Assembly (NCBI RefSeq): GCF_025567525.1
Contig: NZ_JAOQJY010000004.1
Span: 124,001 to 188,000, forward strand
DNA: 64,000 nucleotides
Reading direction: 5' to 3'
From: Gallintestinimicrobium propionicum
GTDB lineage: Bacteria > Bacillota > Clostridia > Lachnospirales > Lachnospiraceae
In this document: one piece after another, positions 44,590 to 51,848 of the stretch
Position numbering within the stretch: the stretch's first letter is position 1
How the letters are laid out: each line of letters opens with the position of its first letter
Notes under the pieces: model-generated
What the model was told of the DNA's origin: nothing
Seen by the model: the letters and a program-made list of their open reading frames with translations, nothing else
Database searches by the model: none
Position numbers and translations under genes: made by a program

Positions 44590-45672
44590 TCAGGCAATCG
44601 CATTTTGATTCATCTTTGCAAGTTTTGCTGCCTGATCGGCTGCAGTCAGGTTATCGATCAGCTCCTGGATGTCGCCGTCCATGATCGCATCGATTTTGTA
44701 CAGTGTCAGCTTGATTCTGTGATCCGTCACACGTCCCTGAGGGAAGTTGTAGGTACGGATTTTCTCAGAACGGTCGCCGGTTCCTACCTGGCTGCGGCGC
44801 AGCTCGGCTTCCTCGTCGTGGCGCTTCTGCTGTTCCAAATCATACAGCTTTGCACGCAGCACCTTCAACGCCTTGTCTTTATTTTTCAGCTGGCTCTTTT
44901 CATCCTGGCAGGAAATTACGATTCCGGTCGGGATGTGGGTCAGACGTACTGCAGAGTCCGTCGTGTTGACGCACTGACCACCGTTTCCGGATGCACGGAA
45001 TACATCGAATTTACAGTCGTTCATATCGATCTGCACGTCGAAATCCTCTACCTCCGGCATAATCGCAACCGTGATCGTCGAGGTGTGGATTCTGCCGCCG
45101 CTCTCCGTCTCCGGCACACGCTGCACGCGATGCACACCGCTCTCATATTTGAGCCTCGAATACGCACCCTGACCGGAAATCATGAAGCTGACATATTTCA
45201 TGCCTCCGATGCCGATTTCTTCCACGTCCATCGTCTCCACCCGCCAACGCTGACGCTCTGCATAGCGCACATACATCCGATAAATTTCCGCTGCAAACAG
45301 CGCCGCCTCGTCGCCGCCCGCACCCGCACGGATTTCCACGATAACGTTTTTCTCATCGTTGGGGTCCTTGGGAAGCAGCAGGATTTTCAGCTCCTCCTCC
45401 AGCTCCGAAACACGGGTCTTTGCGCTGTTTAACTCCTCTTTTAACATTTCGCGCATATCCGGATCATTTTCCTCGTCCAGCATCATCAGGCTGTCTTCGA
45501 TATCCTGATTGCACTTCTTATATTCCCGATACGCCTCGACGATCGGAGTCAGATCACTCTGCTCCTTCATCAGGGCACGGAAGCGTTCCTGATTGGCTGT
45601 GACATCAGGCTCATTTAATTCGCCCATAATCTCTTCAAACCGAATCAGCAAATCCTCCAGTTTATCAAACAT
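44590..45672 (-). CDS. prfA: Peptide chain release factor 1
   Basis: 360 residues. Ends translation at UAA and UAG. The codon-reading tripeptide is in the usual place as PET (187-189, class P-x-T) and the peptidyl-transferase motif is GGQ (231-233), followed by Cys rather than the more common His or Ser. SQLKNKDKALKVLRAKL is the family-typical helix. The gene lies downstream of prmC, whose product methylates the Gln233 of this motif, separated by a palindromic repeat. Confidence 0.96.
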   Translation of the reverse strand: MFDKLEDLLIRFEEIMGELNEPDVTANQERFRALMKEQSDLTPIVEAYREYKKCNQDIEDSLMMLDEENDPDMREMLKEELNSAKTRVSELEEELKILLLPKDPNDEKNVIVEIRAGAGGDEAALFAAEIYRMYVRYAERQRWRVETMDVEEIGIGGMKYVSFMISGQGAYSRLKYESGVHRVQRVPETESGGRIHTSTITVAIMPEVEDFDVQIDMNDCKFDVFRASGNGGQCVNTTDSAVRLTHIPTGIVISCQDEKSQLKNKDKALKVLRAKLYDLEQQKRHDEEAELRRSQVGTGDRSEKIRTYNFPQGRVTDHRIKLTLYKIDAIMDGDIQELIDNLTAADQAAKLAKMNQNAIA

Positions 45673-45702
45673 CTGATTTTCTCCATTCTATCTGTCAAAA
45701 CA

Positions 45703-45795
45703 GTTACAGTTCACTGCATCATTCGCAGCTTCGTGTTCACAGATTCTCATGCGAGCATGGAATCTGTGAACGCGAAGCCACGAGTGAACTGTAAC
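45703..45795. repeat. Nested palindromic intergenic repeat (GTTACAGTTCAC family)
   Basis: Outer arms GTTACAGTTCAC (45703-45714) and GTGAACTGTAAC (45784-45795) form a perfect 12-bp stem. Inside is a second hairpin, GTTCACAGATTC and GAATCTGTGAAC around TCATGCGAGCATG, flanked by GCTTCG and GCGAAGC. The element abuts the prmC stop exactly. Confidence 0.75.
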
Positions 45796-46632
45796 TTACC
45801 ACAACGTTCCAAATACGACTCTGTCCAGTCCGGCAAAATCCTGCACGCACTCCACTTCCCGGTAGCCTGCCTGCTCCATCAGTCGCTGCACAGCTTCTCC
45901 CTGATCATAACCGATCTCAAAAAACAGCTGCCCGCCGCCGCAGAGATGCTCCTTTGCGCCCTGTATGATTTTCCGGTAAAAATCCAGTCCGTCTGCACCG
46001 CCATCCAGCGCCTGCATCGGCTCATGCTCCCGCACCTCTTCCATCAGCGTCGGAATCACATCGGAGCAGATATAAGGCGGATTGGATACAATAATCTCAA
46101 ACTTTCCCTCGACCGGCGCAAACAGATCGCCCTGCACAAACAACGCACTGTTTTCTCCCAGCTGCTCTGCATTTTTTCGCGCCACTTCCAACGCTTCCTC
46201 CGACAGGTCGGCGCCGACGCCGCTGCAATCGTTGGAATAGTGTAAAAGGCTCAGTAAAATACAGCCGGAACCCGTACAAAGATCCAGAATCCGAAATCCG
46301 TCATGAAGGTTTTTCATCACTTCTTCCACCAGAACTTCCGTATCCTGACGAGGAATCAATACATGTTCATTGACTGAAAAAGTCAGTCCCATAAACTCCT
46401 GCTCTCCGGTCAGCTGCTGCAGCGGGATATGCTCTGCGCGTTTTGCAAGCAGCTGCTCATACGCCTGCTGCTCTGTCTCTGCAACCTCGCGGTCGCCGTG
46501 CACCAGCAGATCATTACGGCTCGTATGGCAGACATATTCCAGCAACAGCCGCGCATCGAGATCGGCTTCCGGGATGCCTGCTGCCGCCAGCTTTTCTTTT
46601 CCAAGAACATAAAGGCTACGGTACTCCATCAC
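45796..46632 (-). CDS. prmC: Release factor glutamine N5-methyltransferase
   Basis: 278 residues. The HemK/PrmC fold: an N-terminal helical domain, SAM site ILDLCTGSGCILLSL and the catalytic IVSNPPYI. It methylates the glutamine of the GGQ motif in RF1 and RF2. Its start overlaps the DUF1385 gene by 4 nt, in the order DUF1385-prmC-prfA typical of Clostridia. Confidence 0.95.
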   Translation of the reverse strand: MMEYRSLYVLGKEKLAAAGIPEADLDARLLLEYVCHTSRNDLLVHGDREVAETEQQAYEQLLAKRAEHIPLQQLTGEQEFMGLTFSVNEHVLIPRQDTEVLVEEVMKNLHDGFRILDLCTGSGCILLSLLHYSNDCSGVGADLSEEALEVARKNAEQLGENSALFVQGDLFAPVEGKFEIIVSNPPYICSDVIPTLMEEVREHEPMQALDGGADGLDFYRKIIQGAKEHLCGGGQLFFEIGYDQGEAVQRLMEQAGYREVECVQDFAGLDRVVFGTLW

Positions 46633-47780
46633 TGCTCCCTACTTTCTTCCGCAGCTGCTTTACCTGCCTCCATACCTTCAGCCGCTTCTGCGTCCTCTGC
46701 TTCCTGCGCTTTTGCCGCCGCATCCTGCTTTTCCCAGTCCTCCACGTCGTATCCGAACGTCTCTTTCAGATACGCCTTCCAGTCAAATACCGCTTCCACA
46801 GAGGCGATCGCAACCTCGATCATCGAATCGTCCGGCTCTTTGGTTGTCAGCCTCTGCAGCCACATGCCAGGCGCAGAAATGATCCGAACGAGGAAATTGT
46901 CGCTGCGTCCAGCCAGACGAATCAGCTCATAGGAAATTCCGGCGATCACAGGAATCAAAAGAATCCGCAATCCAAGTCTCAACAGCGGGTTCTGTACCCG
47001 GATAAACAAAAACAGCACGATGCTCACCAGCATGACAAACAACAAAAAGCTCGTTCCGCAGCGCTTGTGCAGTCTGGAGCTTTTGCGGACATTTTTCACC
47101 GTCAGCTCTCTGCCGCGCTCGATGCAGTTGATACATTTATGCTCCGCGCCGTGATACATATATACGCGCCGGATATCCTTCATCGCAGAAATTCCTGCTA
47201 TATATGCAACGAAAATCACGATACGCAGCACGCCTTCCACAATCGCCAGCAGCGACTCATTCAGCACATAGTGGGAAAACAGCATGCTCAGAAAATACGG
47301 CAGCACGATAAAAATTGCAACTGCCATCAGAATCGACAGCGCAACCGTTCCGCCGACTGCAATGCTTTCTGCCGCGCCGGATTTTTTCTCTTTCGTATCC
47401 GTCGCATCCGCTTTCCCATCCACGTTTTCTGTGACTGCATCCGAAACCGTTTCCTTCTGCTCCGGCTTTTTGGCCTTTTTCTTCTGGTCGGCTATATTCT
47501 TCTCCGGCTCGTCTTCTTCAAAAAACTGCGCCGACCAGGTCAGTGTGCTCATGCCAAGCACCAGCGAGTCTATAAAATTAAATACACCGCGTAAAAAAGG
47601 AATCTTCGTGATCTTCTTATCGCCCCAGATTCCTTTATAATCTTCTTTTTTCAGCTCAATTTTGCCATCCGGTCTGCGCACTGCAACCGCATAGCTGTCC
47701 TGATTTTTCATCATGACACCTTCCAGAACCGCCTGCCCGCCGATTCCGCAATAGCATCTTTTTTTTCTCTTTTTTCCCAT
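46629..47780 (-). CDS. DUF1385 family membrane protein
   Basis: 383 residues. The N-terminal GIGGQAVLEGVMMKN is the DUF1385/YqhQ signature, and MYHGAEHKCINCIERG and SRLHKRCGTSFLLFVML are the conserved His/Cys-containing central blocks. About four membrane segments, an acidic linker (about 84-125) and an acidic/Ala-rich tail. Biochemical function is not established. It always seems to keep company with rpmE, prmC and prfA in this group, suggesting a link with translation or membrane homeostasis. Confidence 0.9.
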   Translation of the reverse strand: MGKKRKKRCYCGIGGQAVLEGVMMKNQDSYAVAVRRPDGKIELKKEDYKGIWGDKKITKIPFLRGVFNFIDSLVLGMSTLTWSAQFFEEDEPEKNIADQKKKAKKPEQKETVSDAVTENVDGKADATDTKEKKSGAAESIAVGGTVALSILMAVAIFIVLPYFLSMLFSHYVLNESLLAIVEGVLRIVIFVAYIAGISAMKDIRRVYMYHGAEHKCINCIERGRELTVKNVRKSSRLHKRCGTSFLLFVMLVSIVLFLFIRVQNPLLRLGLRILLIPVIAGISYELIRLAGRSDNFLVRIISAPGMWLQRLTTKEPDDSMIEVAIASVEAVFDWKAYLKETFGYDVEDWEKQDAAAKAQEAEDAEAAEGMEAGKAAAEESREQ

Positions 47781-47817
47781 AATTGTAGTCCTTATTAAAA
47801 AGAATTCTGCACACTAA

Positions 47818-48026
47818 ACAATAGAATGCACGCTCTGCGAGCATTCTATTGTCATGAATAAGAATGTGCCTTGGCACATTCTCGCGCACTGCGGCGGGTC
47901 GCGTAAGCGACATTCTACCATTCCGCCGCAGTGCGATCCTCGCGGAGCGTTTTTATCGTATAGAAACGAAGTTTCCTATACGATAAAAAGGAATAGAATG
48001 CTCGCAAAGCGCGCATTCTATTGTCA
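47818..48026. repeat. Large composite palindromic element between rpmE and DUF1385
   Basis: Five hairpins in a row: ACAATAGAATGC/GCATTCTATTGT (47818-47852); GAATGTGCCTTGGCACATTC (47862-47881); a GC-rich hairpin GCACTGCGGCGG/CCGCCGCAGTGC (about 47886-47934); TATCGTATAGAAAC/GTTTCCTATACGATA (about 47954-47985); and AATAGAATGC/GCATTCTATT (47992-48022). The first and last share their stem, so the element is bounded by related hairpins. It has no reading frame of note and fills nearly all of the 296-nt gap. Confidence 0.78.
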
Positions 48027-48036
48027 CAATTAAATT

Positions 48037-48066
48037 AAGGTTGAGATTTATAAAAACCTCAACCTT
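48037..48066 (-). terminator. Terminator hairpin of rpmE
   Basis: AAGGTTGAG and CTCAACCTT form a 9-bp stem 10 nt after the rpmE stop. The tail AATTTAATT is only moderately T-rich, so termination may be incomplete and let DUF1385-prmC-prfA be read through. Confidence 0.6.
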
Positions 48067-48076
48067 ACCCAATTTC

Positions 48077-48283
48077 TTATTTGCTTGCCACACCATACTT
48101 GCGGTTGAACTTATCGATACGTCCGCGAGCCTGTGCTGCCTTCTGCTGGCCAGTGTAGAAAGAATGGCACTTAGAGCAAACTTCAACGTGAAGTTCGGGC
48201 TTGGTAGAGCCGGTTACGAATGTGTTGCCACAGTTACAGGTTACAGTTGCCTGGTAGTAGTTAGGATGGATTCCTGCTTTCAT
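48077..48283 (-). CDS. rpmE: 50S ribosomal protein L31, zinc-binding form
   Basis: 68 residues, the zinc-type L31 (C+ form): Cys16, Cys18, Cys36 and Cys39 are all present (TCNCGN and VCSKCHSFYTG). The C-terminal RIDKFNRKYG is the ribosome-binding tail. AAAGGA precedes the start codon. It has a strong promoter and a leader of about 90 nt. Confidence 0.97.
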   Translation of the reverse strand: MKAGIHPNYYQATVTCNCGNTFVTGSTKPELHVEVCSKCHSFYTGQQKAAQARGRIDKFNRKYGVASK

Positions 48284-48377
48284 TTCCTTTCACCTCGTCT
48301 TATATTGATTGGTTATCTGTACTTGTTCTCATCCGCGAGGCCTTTCGGCCACTGCCTGTAATATTCTACGGACAGCT
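48284..48377 (-). promoter_or_regulatory. rpmE leader with a stable hairpin
   Basis: Between the predicted transcription start (about 48376) and rpmE is a leader of about 93 nt holding GTGGCCGAAAGGCCTC, a GNRA-capped hairpin. L31 leaders that bind the protein and repress translation are known in Firmicutes; whether this is one needs a covariance-model match. Confidence 0.4.
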
Positions 48378-48382
48378 TATTC

Positions 48383-48411
48383 ATAATATCATAGGAGTGT
48401 GCGCAATGCAA
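48383..48411 (-). promoter_or_regulatory. Strong promoter of rpmE
   Basis: Minus strand TTGCAT (48406-48411), 17 nt, TATTAT (48383-48388) with an extended TG motif (TGATATTAT). Confidence 0.8.
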
Positions 48412-48448
48412 GACTTTTTGCGGATTTTAAAAAATTTCCTGTCGGCTC

Positions 48449-48865
48449 TCAATACTCCTTTTTTTTCGTATCTTTCTGCGCTGCCTCGATCAGCCCAAAT
48501 TTCAGAAAAATCCCGTAAATATAAGATATGCCGCGGATATCTCCCAGTGCTTTCGGCCGTGTCACAACCGGCTTTCCTTCCGTCTTTTCAAATGCCAGCC
48601 GCACCGAGCTCCACGCCAGGCTTTTGCTGTTTTCCCGCCGGTCAATCCAGAGCTCCTTCGTCAGCTCGCCGTTTCGTCCGGTTTTCAGTTGATAGGAAAA
48701 CGGCAGTCCGGAAATCGTCTGAAACGGATATCCCTCAAATGCAACAATGCAGTCCCAGAGATGCTGCTCGTCGTGGTTTTCGTGGAGGACAGTCAATAGC
48801 TCCGCGTGCGGAAGTTCCTCAATATCCCTATGCAGACCGGCGATTGGTTGAGTCTCTTCCCCCAT
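48449..48865 (-). CDS. Unrecognised 138-residue partner of an XRE regulator
   Basis: I do not recognise this family. The centre reads CIVAFEGYPFQTISGLPFSYQLKTGRNGELTKELWIDRRENSKSLAWSSVRLAFEK and then a GDIRGISYIYGIFLKFGLI end; it is a single compact soluble domain with a basic middle. It starts at the stop of the XRE gene and is thus co-translated with it. Two-gene units of this form may be toxin-antitoxin modules or simple regulator pairs. The basic IDRRENSKSLAWSS segment could bind nucleic acid, but that is a guess. Confidence 0.75.
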   Translation of the reverse strand: MGEETQPIAGLHRDIEELPHAELLTVLHENHDEQHLWDCIVAFEGYPFQTISGLPFSYQLKTGRNGELTKELWIDRRENSKSLAWSSVRLAFEKTEGKPVVTRPKALGDIRGISYIYGIFLKFGLIEAAQKDTKKKEY

Positions 48866-48866
48866 T

Positions 48867-49193
48867 TTATTCCTCCGCCCCGTCGCAAAGCTTTAACTCG
48901 ATATGTTTTCCCAACGCGGAGGCATATTTCTGCAAAACAACCAGCGTCGGAACTCTTTTTCCACTCTCCAGCCGCGCCAGATTCGAAGGCAAAATTCCTG
49001 TGATGTCCGCCACATCCTGCTGGGTCATCCCCTGCCGCCGTCTCTCTTCCACCAGCTGCCGGATCAACTCACAGGACTGCTCCAACGTCCTTTTCTGAAT
49101 GTCTTCCGAATAAGCGGACAGACGCTTTTCCCGCACTTCTTTTTCTTTTTCGTAATTCGTTCGATTATCCCGAAAATCGTAGGGCATTGACAT
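48867..49193 (-). CDS. XRE family helix-turn-helix protein
   Basis: 108 residues. The C-terminal half is a Cro/C1-type helix-turn-helix: GMTQQDVADITGILPSNLARLESGKRVPTLVVLQKYASALG, ending IELKLC. The N-terminal 45 residues are charged and helical (YEKEKEVREKRLSAYSEDIQ). The HTH form resembles HigA-like antitoxins. It precedes the 138-residue gene with 1 nt between and should control that operon. Confidence 0.88.
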   Translation of the reverse strand: MSMPYDFRDNRTNYEKEKEVREKRLSAYSEDIQKRTLEQSCELIRQLVEERRRQGMTQQDVADITGILPSNLARLESGKRVPTLVVLQKYASALGKHIELKLCDGAEE

Positions 49194-49241
49194 TCTCCTT
49201 CTCCTGTAAATTCCGGTACAGCCTGGCGCAGATTTGCAGTC

Positions 49242-50453
49242 CTACAGTATATTCACAAGCCACGGATCGACATCTGTAAGGGCACAATACAGCCAGGGAT
49301 CCTCTTTGATTTCTTCTGCAAAGTCTCTTGCCAGCAAATATGCCTCCATCTCTGCTCCAAAAATGACTCCCATCATCTCTGCATTCCGCAGAGCGTCTTC
49401 CTTCTTTTGCTGCGCGTACAAAGCAGCTTCCCTTGCGTGCTCTTCTTCTGCCTTTTCTATTTCCGCGTCAATCCGCTTTTTCTTTTCCGCGTAATGTTTC
49501 AGATCCTCCAGGAAATCCAGATATACATAGAGCTCCTTCTGCACTTCATACATCTGATTTACTTCTTTATCATTTTTCTCCGGCTGTCTGGAAATACATT
49601 TTTGCCAGAAAATTGCCTTTCCCGTTTCCAAAATAGCCTCTCTGCATGCCTCGATGCGGGATTTATACGTTTCCGGCTGCTGTTCTGATTGAAGATCACT
49701 GATCGCTTCTTTTTTCAGCTTTTCTGCATACAGCATATGGATCCGAGGCAAATCCTTCAGCGGACTGTGTTCTCCATTCCATACCAGCCGATCCATCCAG
49801 AACAGCTGCTCAAACAGCGCATCCTCTTTATCATACAATAATGCCAGTTTTAGCATTGCAGGAATATATTGCCGATTTGCCGCAATTTCATAATATTTGC
49901 AGGCAACCTCCGGATGGTTCTTTTCCATCAGCGCTCCCATACAATAGCAGGCTTCCGGATGCTCCTGCTGAGCTGCCTGTTTCAGCCAGCTCAATACCTG
50001 TTTGAATTCTTCCTCGGACAGGTTCCCGTTTGCCTGCTGCGCTGTCCATATTGCAAGCCGATAGCAGGCTTCCGCATTTCCTACATTCGCTGCTTTTTGA
50101 TATGCAGCAATCGCTTCTTCTGTATTTCCTTTCTGCATGGCGTCCGCTCCCTGACGATACAATGCAAATGCACTGCCACGCTGCTTGCCCAGTTCTAAAA
50201 TGCGGGCTGCCAGCGCCTTATCCTGTGCCAGGAACCAGTCGTACTCCACCAGATTGTCTTCAATATAATCCTGATTGACTGCACGTCGGATCCATTCCGC
50301 TGCAATGAATGGATTTTGTGTCTTTGTCATACCCTTTATCCAGAAATACCCACACAAAAATTCTGCAGGTGCATAGCTTCCAAACGCTGCCTTTTGTTTG
50401 AAGCGAATTTTTCCCGGGGTCAGGTACCAACACTCCGATTTCGTCCTCTCGTG
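49242..50453 (-). pseudogene. 5'-truncated Sel1-like repeat gene
   Basis: The frame is open from 50453 to the stop at 49242 (403 codons), and the protein it encodes is a string of Sel1/TPR repeats (AAIWQ.. type; for example EEAIAAYQKAANVGNAEACYRLAIW and QEHPEACYCMGALMEKNHPEVACKYYEIAANRQYIPAMLKLALLYDKE). The first clear repeat (AAFGSYAPAEFLCGYFWIKG) lies ahead of every usable start codon: the first TTG is 50357 and the first ATG 50330, neither well placed after a ribosome site. The upstream stop at 50454-50456 is only a few bases from the M18 peptidase stop. I read it as the C-terminal remnant of a longer gene; expression from 50330 as a shorter protein is possible. The C-terminus has a coiled-coil (KHYAEKKKRIDAEIEKAEEE). 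Confidence 0.65.
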
Positions 50454-50464
50454 TCAAAGGAAAC

Positions 50465-51742
50465 TCACACAAATAAATGCTCTGCCAGCTGTGCCAGTGC
50501 TTCGGTATCCTTCACCCCCGCTGTCTCGAATGCAGAATGCATGGCCAACTGTGCCAGTCCCACATCCGCAGAGGGAATGGAGACATGGGCAGTAGAAATG
50601 TTTCCAAGCGTGGAGCCGCCTGCGATATCCGAACGGTTTGCAAAGGTCTGCAGCGGGATCTCCCAGGTATTACAGATCTGGCGGACAATTGCTGCAGAAT
50701 AACCGTCTGTTGTATATTTCTGACTGCCGTTATATTTGAGCACAACGCCACCGTTTAAGTACGGACGGTTAGTCGGATCGGTCTTCTCCGGATGGTTCGG
50801 ATGCACCGCATGTCCGTTGTCCGCGGACAAAAGAAAGCTGTTCTGATAAAAGCTACGCTTCCAGAGCCTGTTTTTATCCGGATAGACATTTTCCAGAACA
50901 ATTTCCAGAAACTCCTCCAAAAACGTGGAATCTGCGCCCTGCTTCGTTCCGCTTCCAACTTCTTCATTGTCAAACAGCGCATACACACTGATAGATTCTT
51001 CCGGCTTCGATGCCAGAAATCCGCGCAGCGTCGCATAAGCACATTGCAGATCGTCCAGACGCGGAGAGCCGATCAGGGAATCGTCCGCTCCCATGATGCG
51101 CCCTTTATCCCGGTTATACACATACAGATCACTGCCAAGAATCTCCTCTTCCGCCACGTCTGCCGCTTCTGCGCACAGCCTTTTGATCGAAAGCTCCTGA
51201 TCCAGCCCCATCAGTGGTGCCATGTCTGTCTGCGGATTGTATGCAAAGCCATTGTTGATTTCCCGGTTAAAATGAATCGCTACATTGGGAATTATCAACA
51301 GGTCTTTTTTCAGATTGACGAGCTTTGCTTCCGGCTTTCCATCTTTTCCGGCCACAAACACACGACCGGCAACGGAAAGCGGGCGATCCAGCCACGGGCT
51401 TAAAATCATGCCGCCGTATTTTTCCACATTCAGCTTCACATAGGTGTTTTCCACCTTCATCTCCGGCACTTCCTTGATTTTAAAGCACGGAGAATCGCTG
51501 TGGCTTGCTGCAATCCGGAAACCCTTGGCAGGATTTTCGGGGATTTTCACCGCCAGCACTGCAGAACCGTTCTGCATCGTATAATAGCTTCCGCCCGGCA
51601 CGAGCGCTCCCTCCGCCAGATTTTCCAGCTTTTCAAAGCCGTTTTCCAAAAGCAGCGCTTCTACGTTTGCCGCCGCATGGAATGCCGTCGGGCTCTCCTC
51701 GATAAATTGAAGCATCGCTTCGGTTATGCTTTGGTTTTTCAT
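50465..51742 (-). CDS. M18 family aminopeptidase
   Basis: 425 residues. The cobalt/zinc metallo-aminopeptidase fold with SHSDSPCFKIKE (metal His), LFDNEEVGSGTKQGADS (the general base and metal Glu) and SADNGHAVHPNHPEK. M18 enzymes remove N-terminal acidic or neutral residues from peptides in the cytoplasm and assemble as dodecamers. The gene is preceded by GGAGAGG and a 26-bp tandem repeat array. Confidence 0.93.
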   Translation of the reverse strand: MKNQSITEAMLQFIEESPTAFHAAANVEALLLENGFEKLENLAEGALVPGGSYYTMQNGSAVLAVKIPENPAKGFRIAASHSDSPCFKIKEVPEMKVENTYVKLNVEKYGGMILSPWLDRPLSVAGRVFVAGKDGKPEAKLVNLKKDLLIIPNVAIHFNREINNGFAYNPQTDMAPLMGLDQELSIKRLCAEAADVAEEEILGSDLYVYNRDKGRIMGADDSLIGSPRLDDLQCAYATLRGFLASKPEESISVYALFDNEEVGSGTKQGADSTFLEEFLEIVLENVYPDKNRLWKRSFYQNSFLLSADNGHAVHPNHPEKTDPTNRPYLNGGVVLKYNGSQKYTTDGYSAAIVRQICNTWEIPLQTFANRSDIAGGSTLGNISTAHVSIPSADVGLAQLAMHSAFETAGVKDTEALAQLAEHLFV

Positions 51743-51770
51743 AATGTACCTCTCCTGATTTCCTATTTTA

Positions 51771-51848
51771 GTCGCCGCAGCCCCGGCGTTATGTTAGTTG
51801 CCGTAAACTCAGAGTTATGTTAGTTGCCGCAGACCCGGCATTATGTTA
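51771..51848. repeat. Three 26-bp direct tandem repeats
   Basis: Units at 51771-51796, 51797-51822 and 51823-51848, exactly 26 nt each. All start GTYGCCG and end TTATGTTA with a variable middle. The array lies between the feoB stop and the M18 gene, in head-to-tail order. Confidence 0.88.

Noticed and set aside
46443..47594. A 383-codon plus-strand frame opposite prmC and DUF1385
   Set aside because: Antisense to two genes of a conserved operon, without motif or ribosome site.
47818..48026. CRISPR array
   Set aside because: The hairpins differ from each other, have no evenly spaced direct repeats with spacers, and no cas gene is in the window.
51771..51848. CRISPR array or plasmid iterons
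   Set aside because: The 26-bp units touch each other with no spacers, and there is no rep or cas gene nearby.
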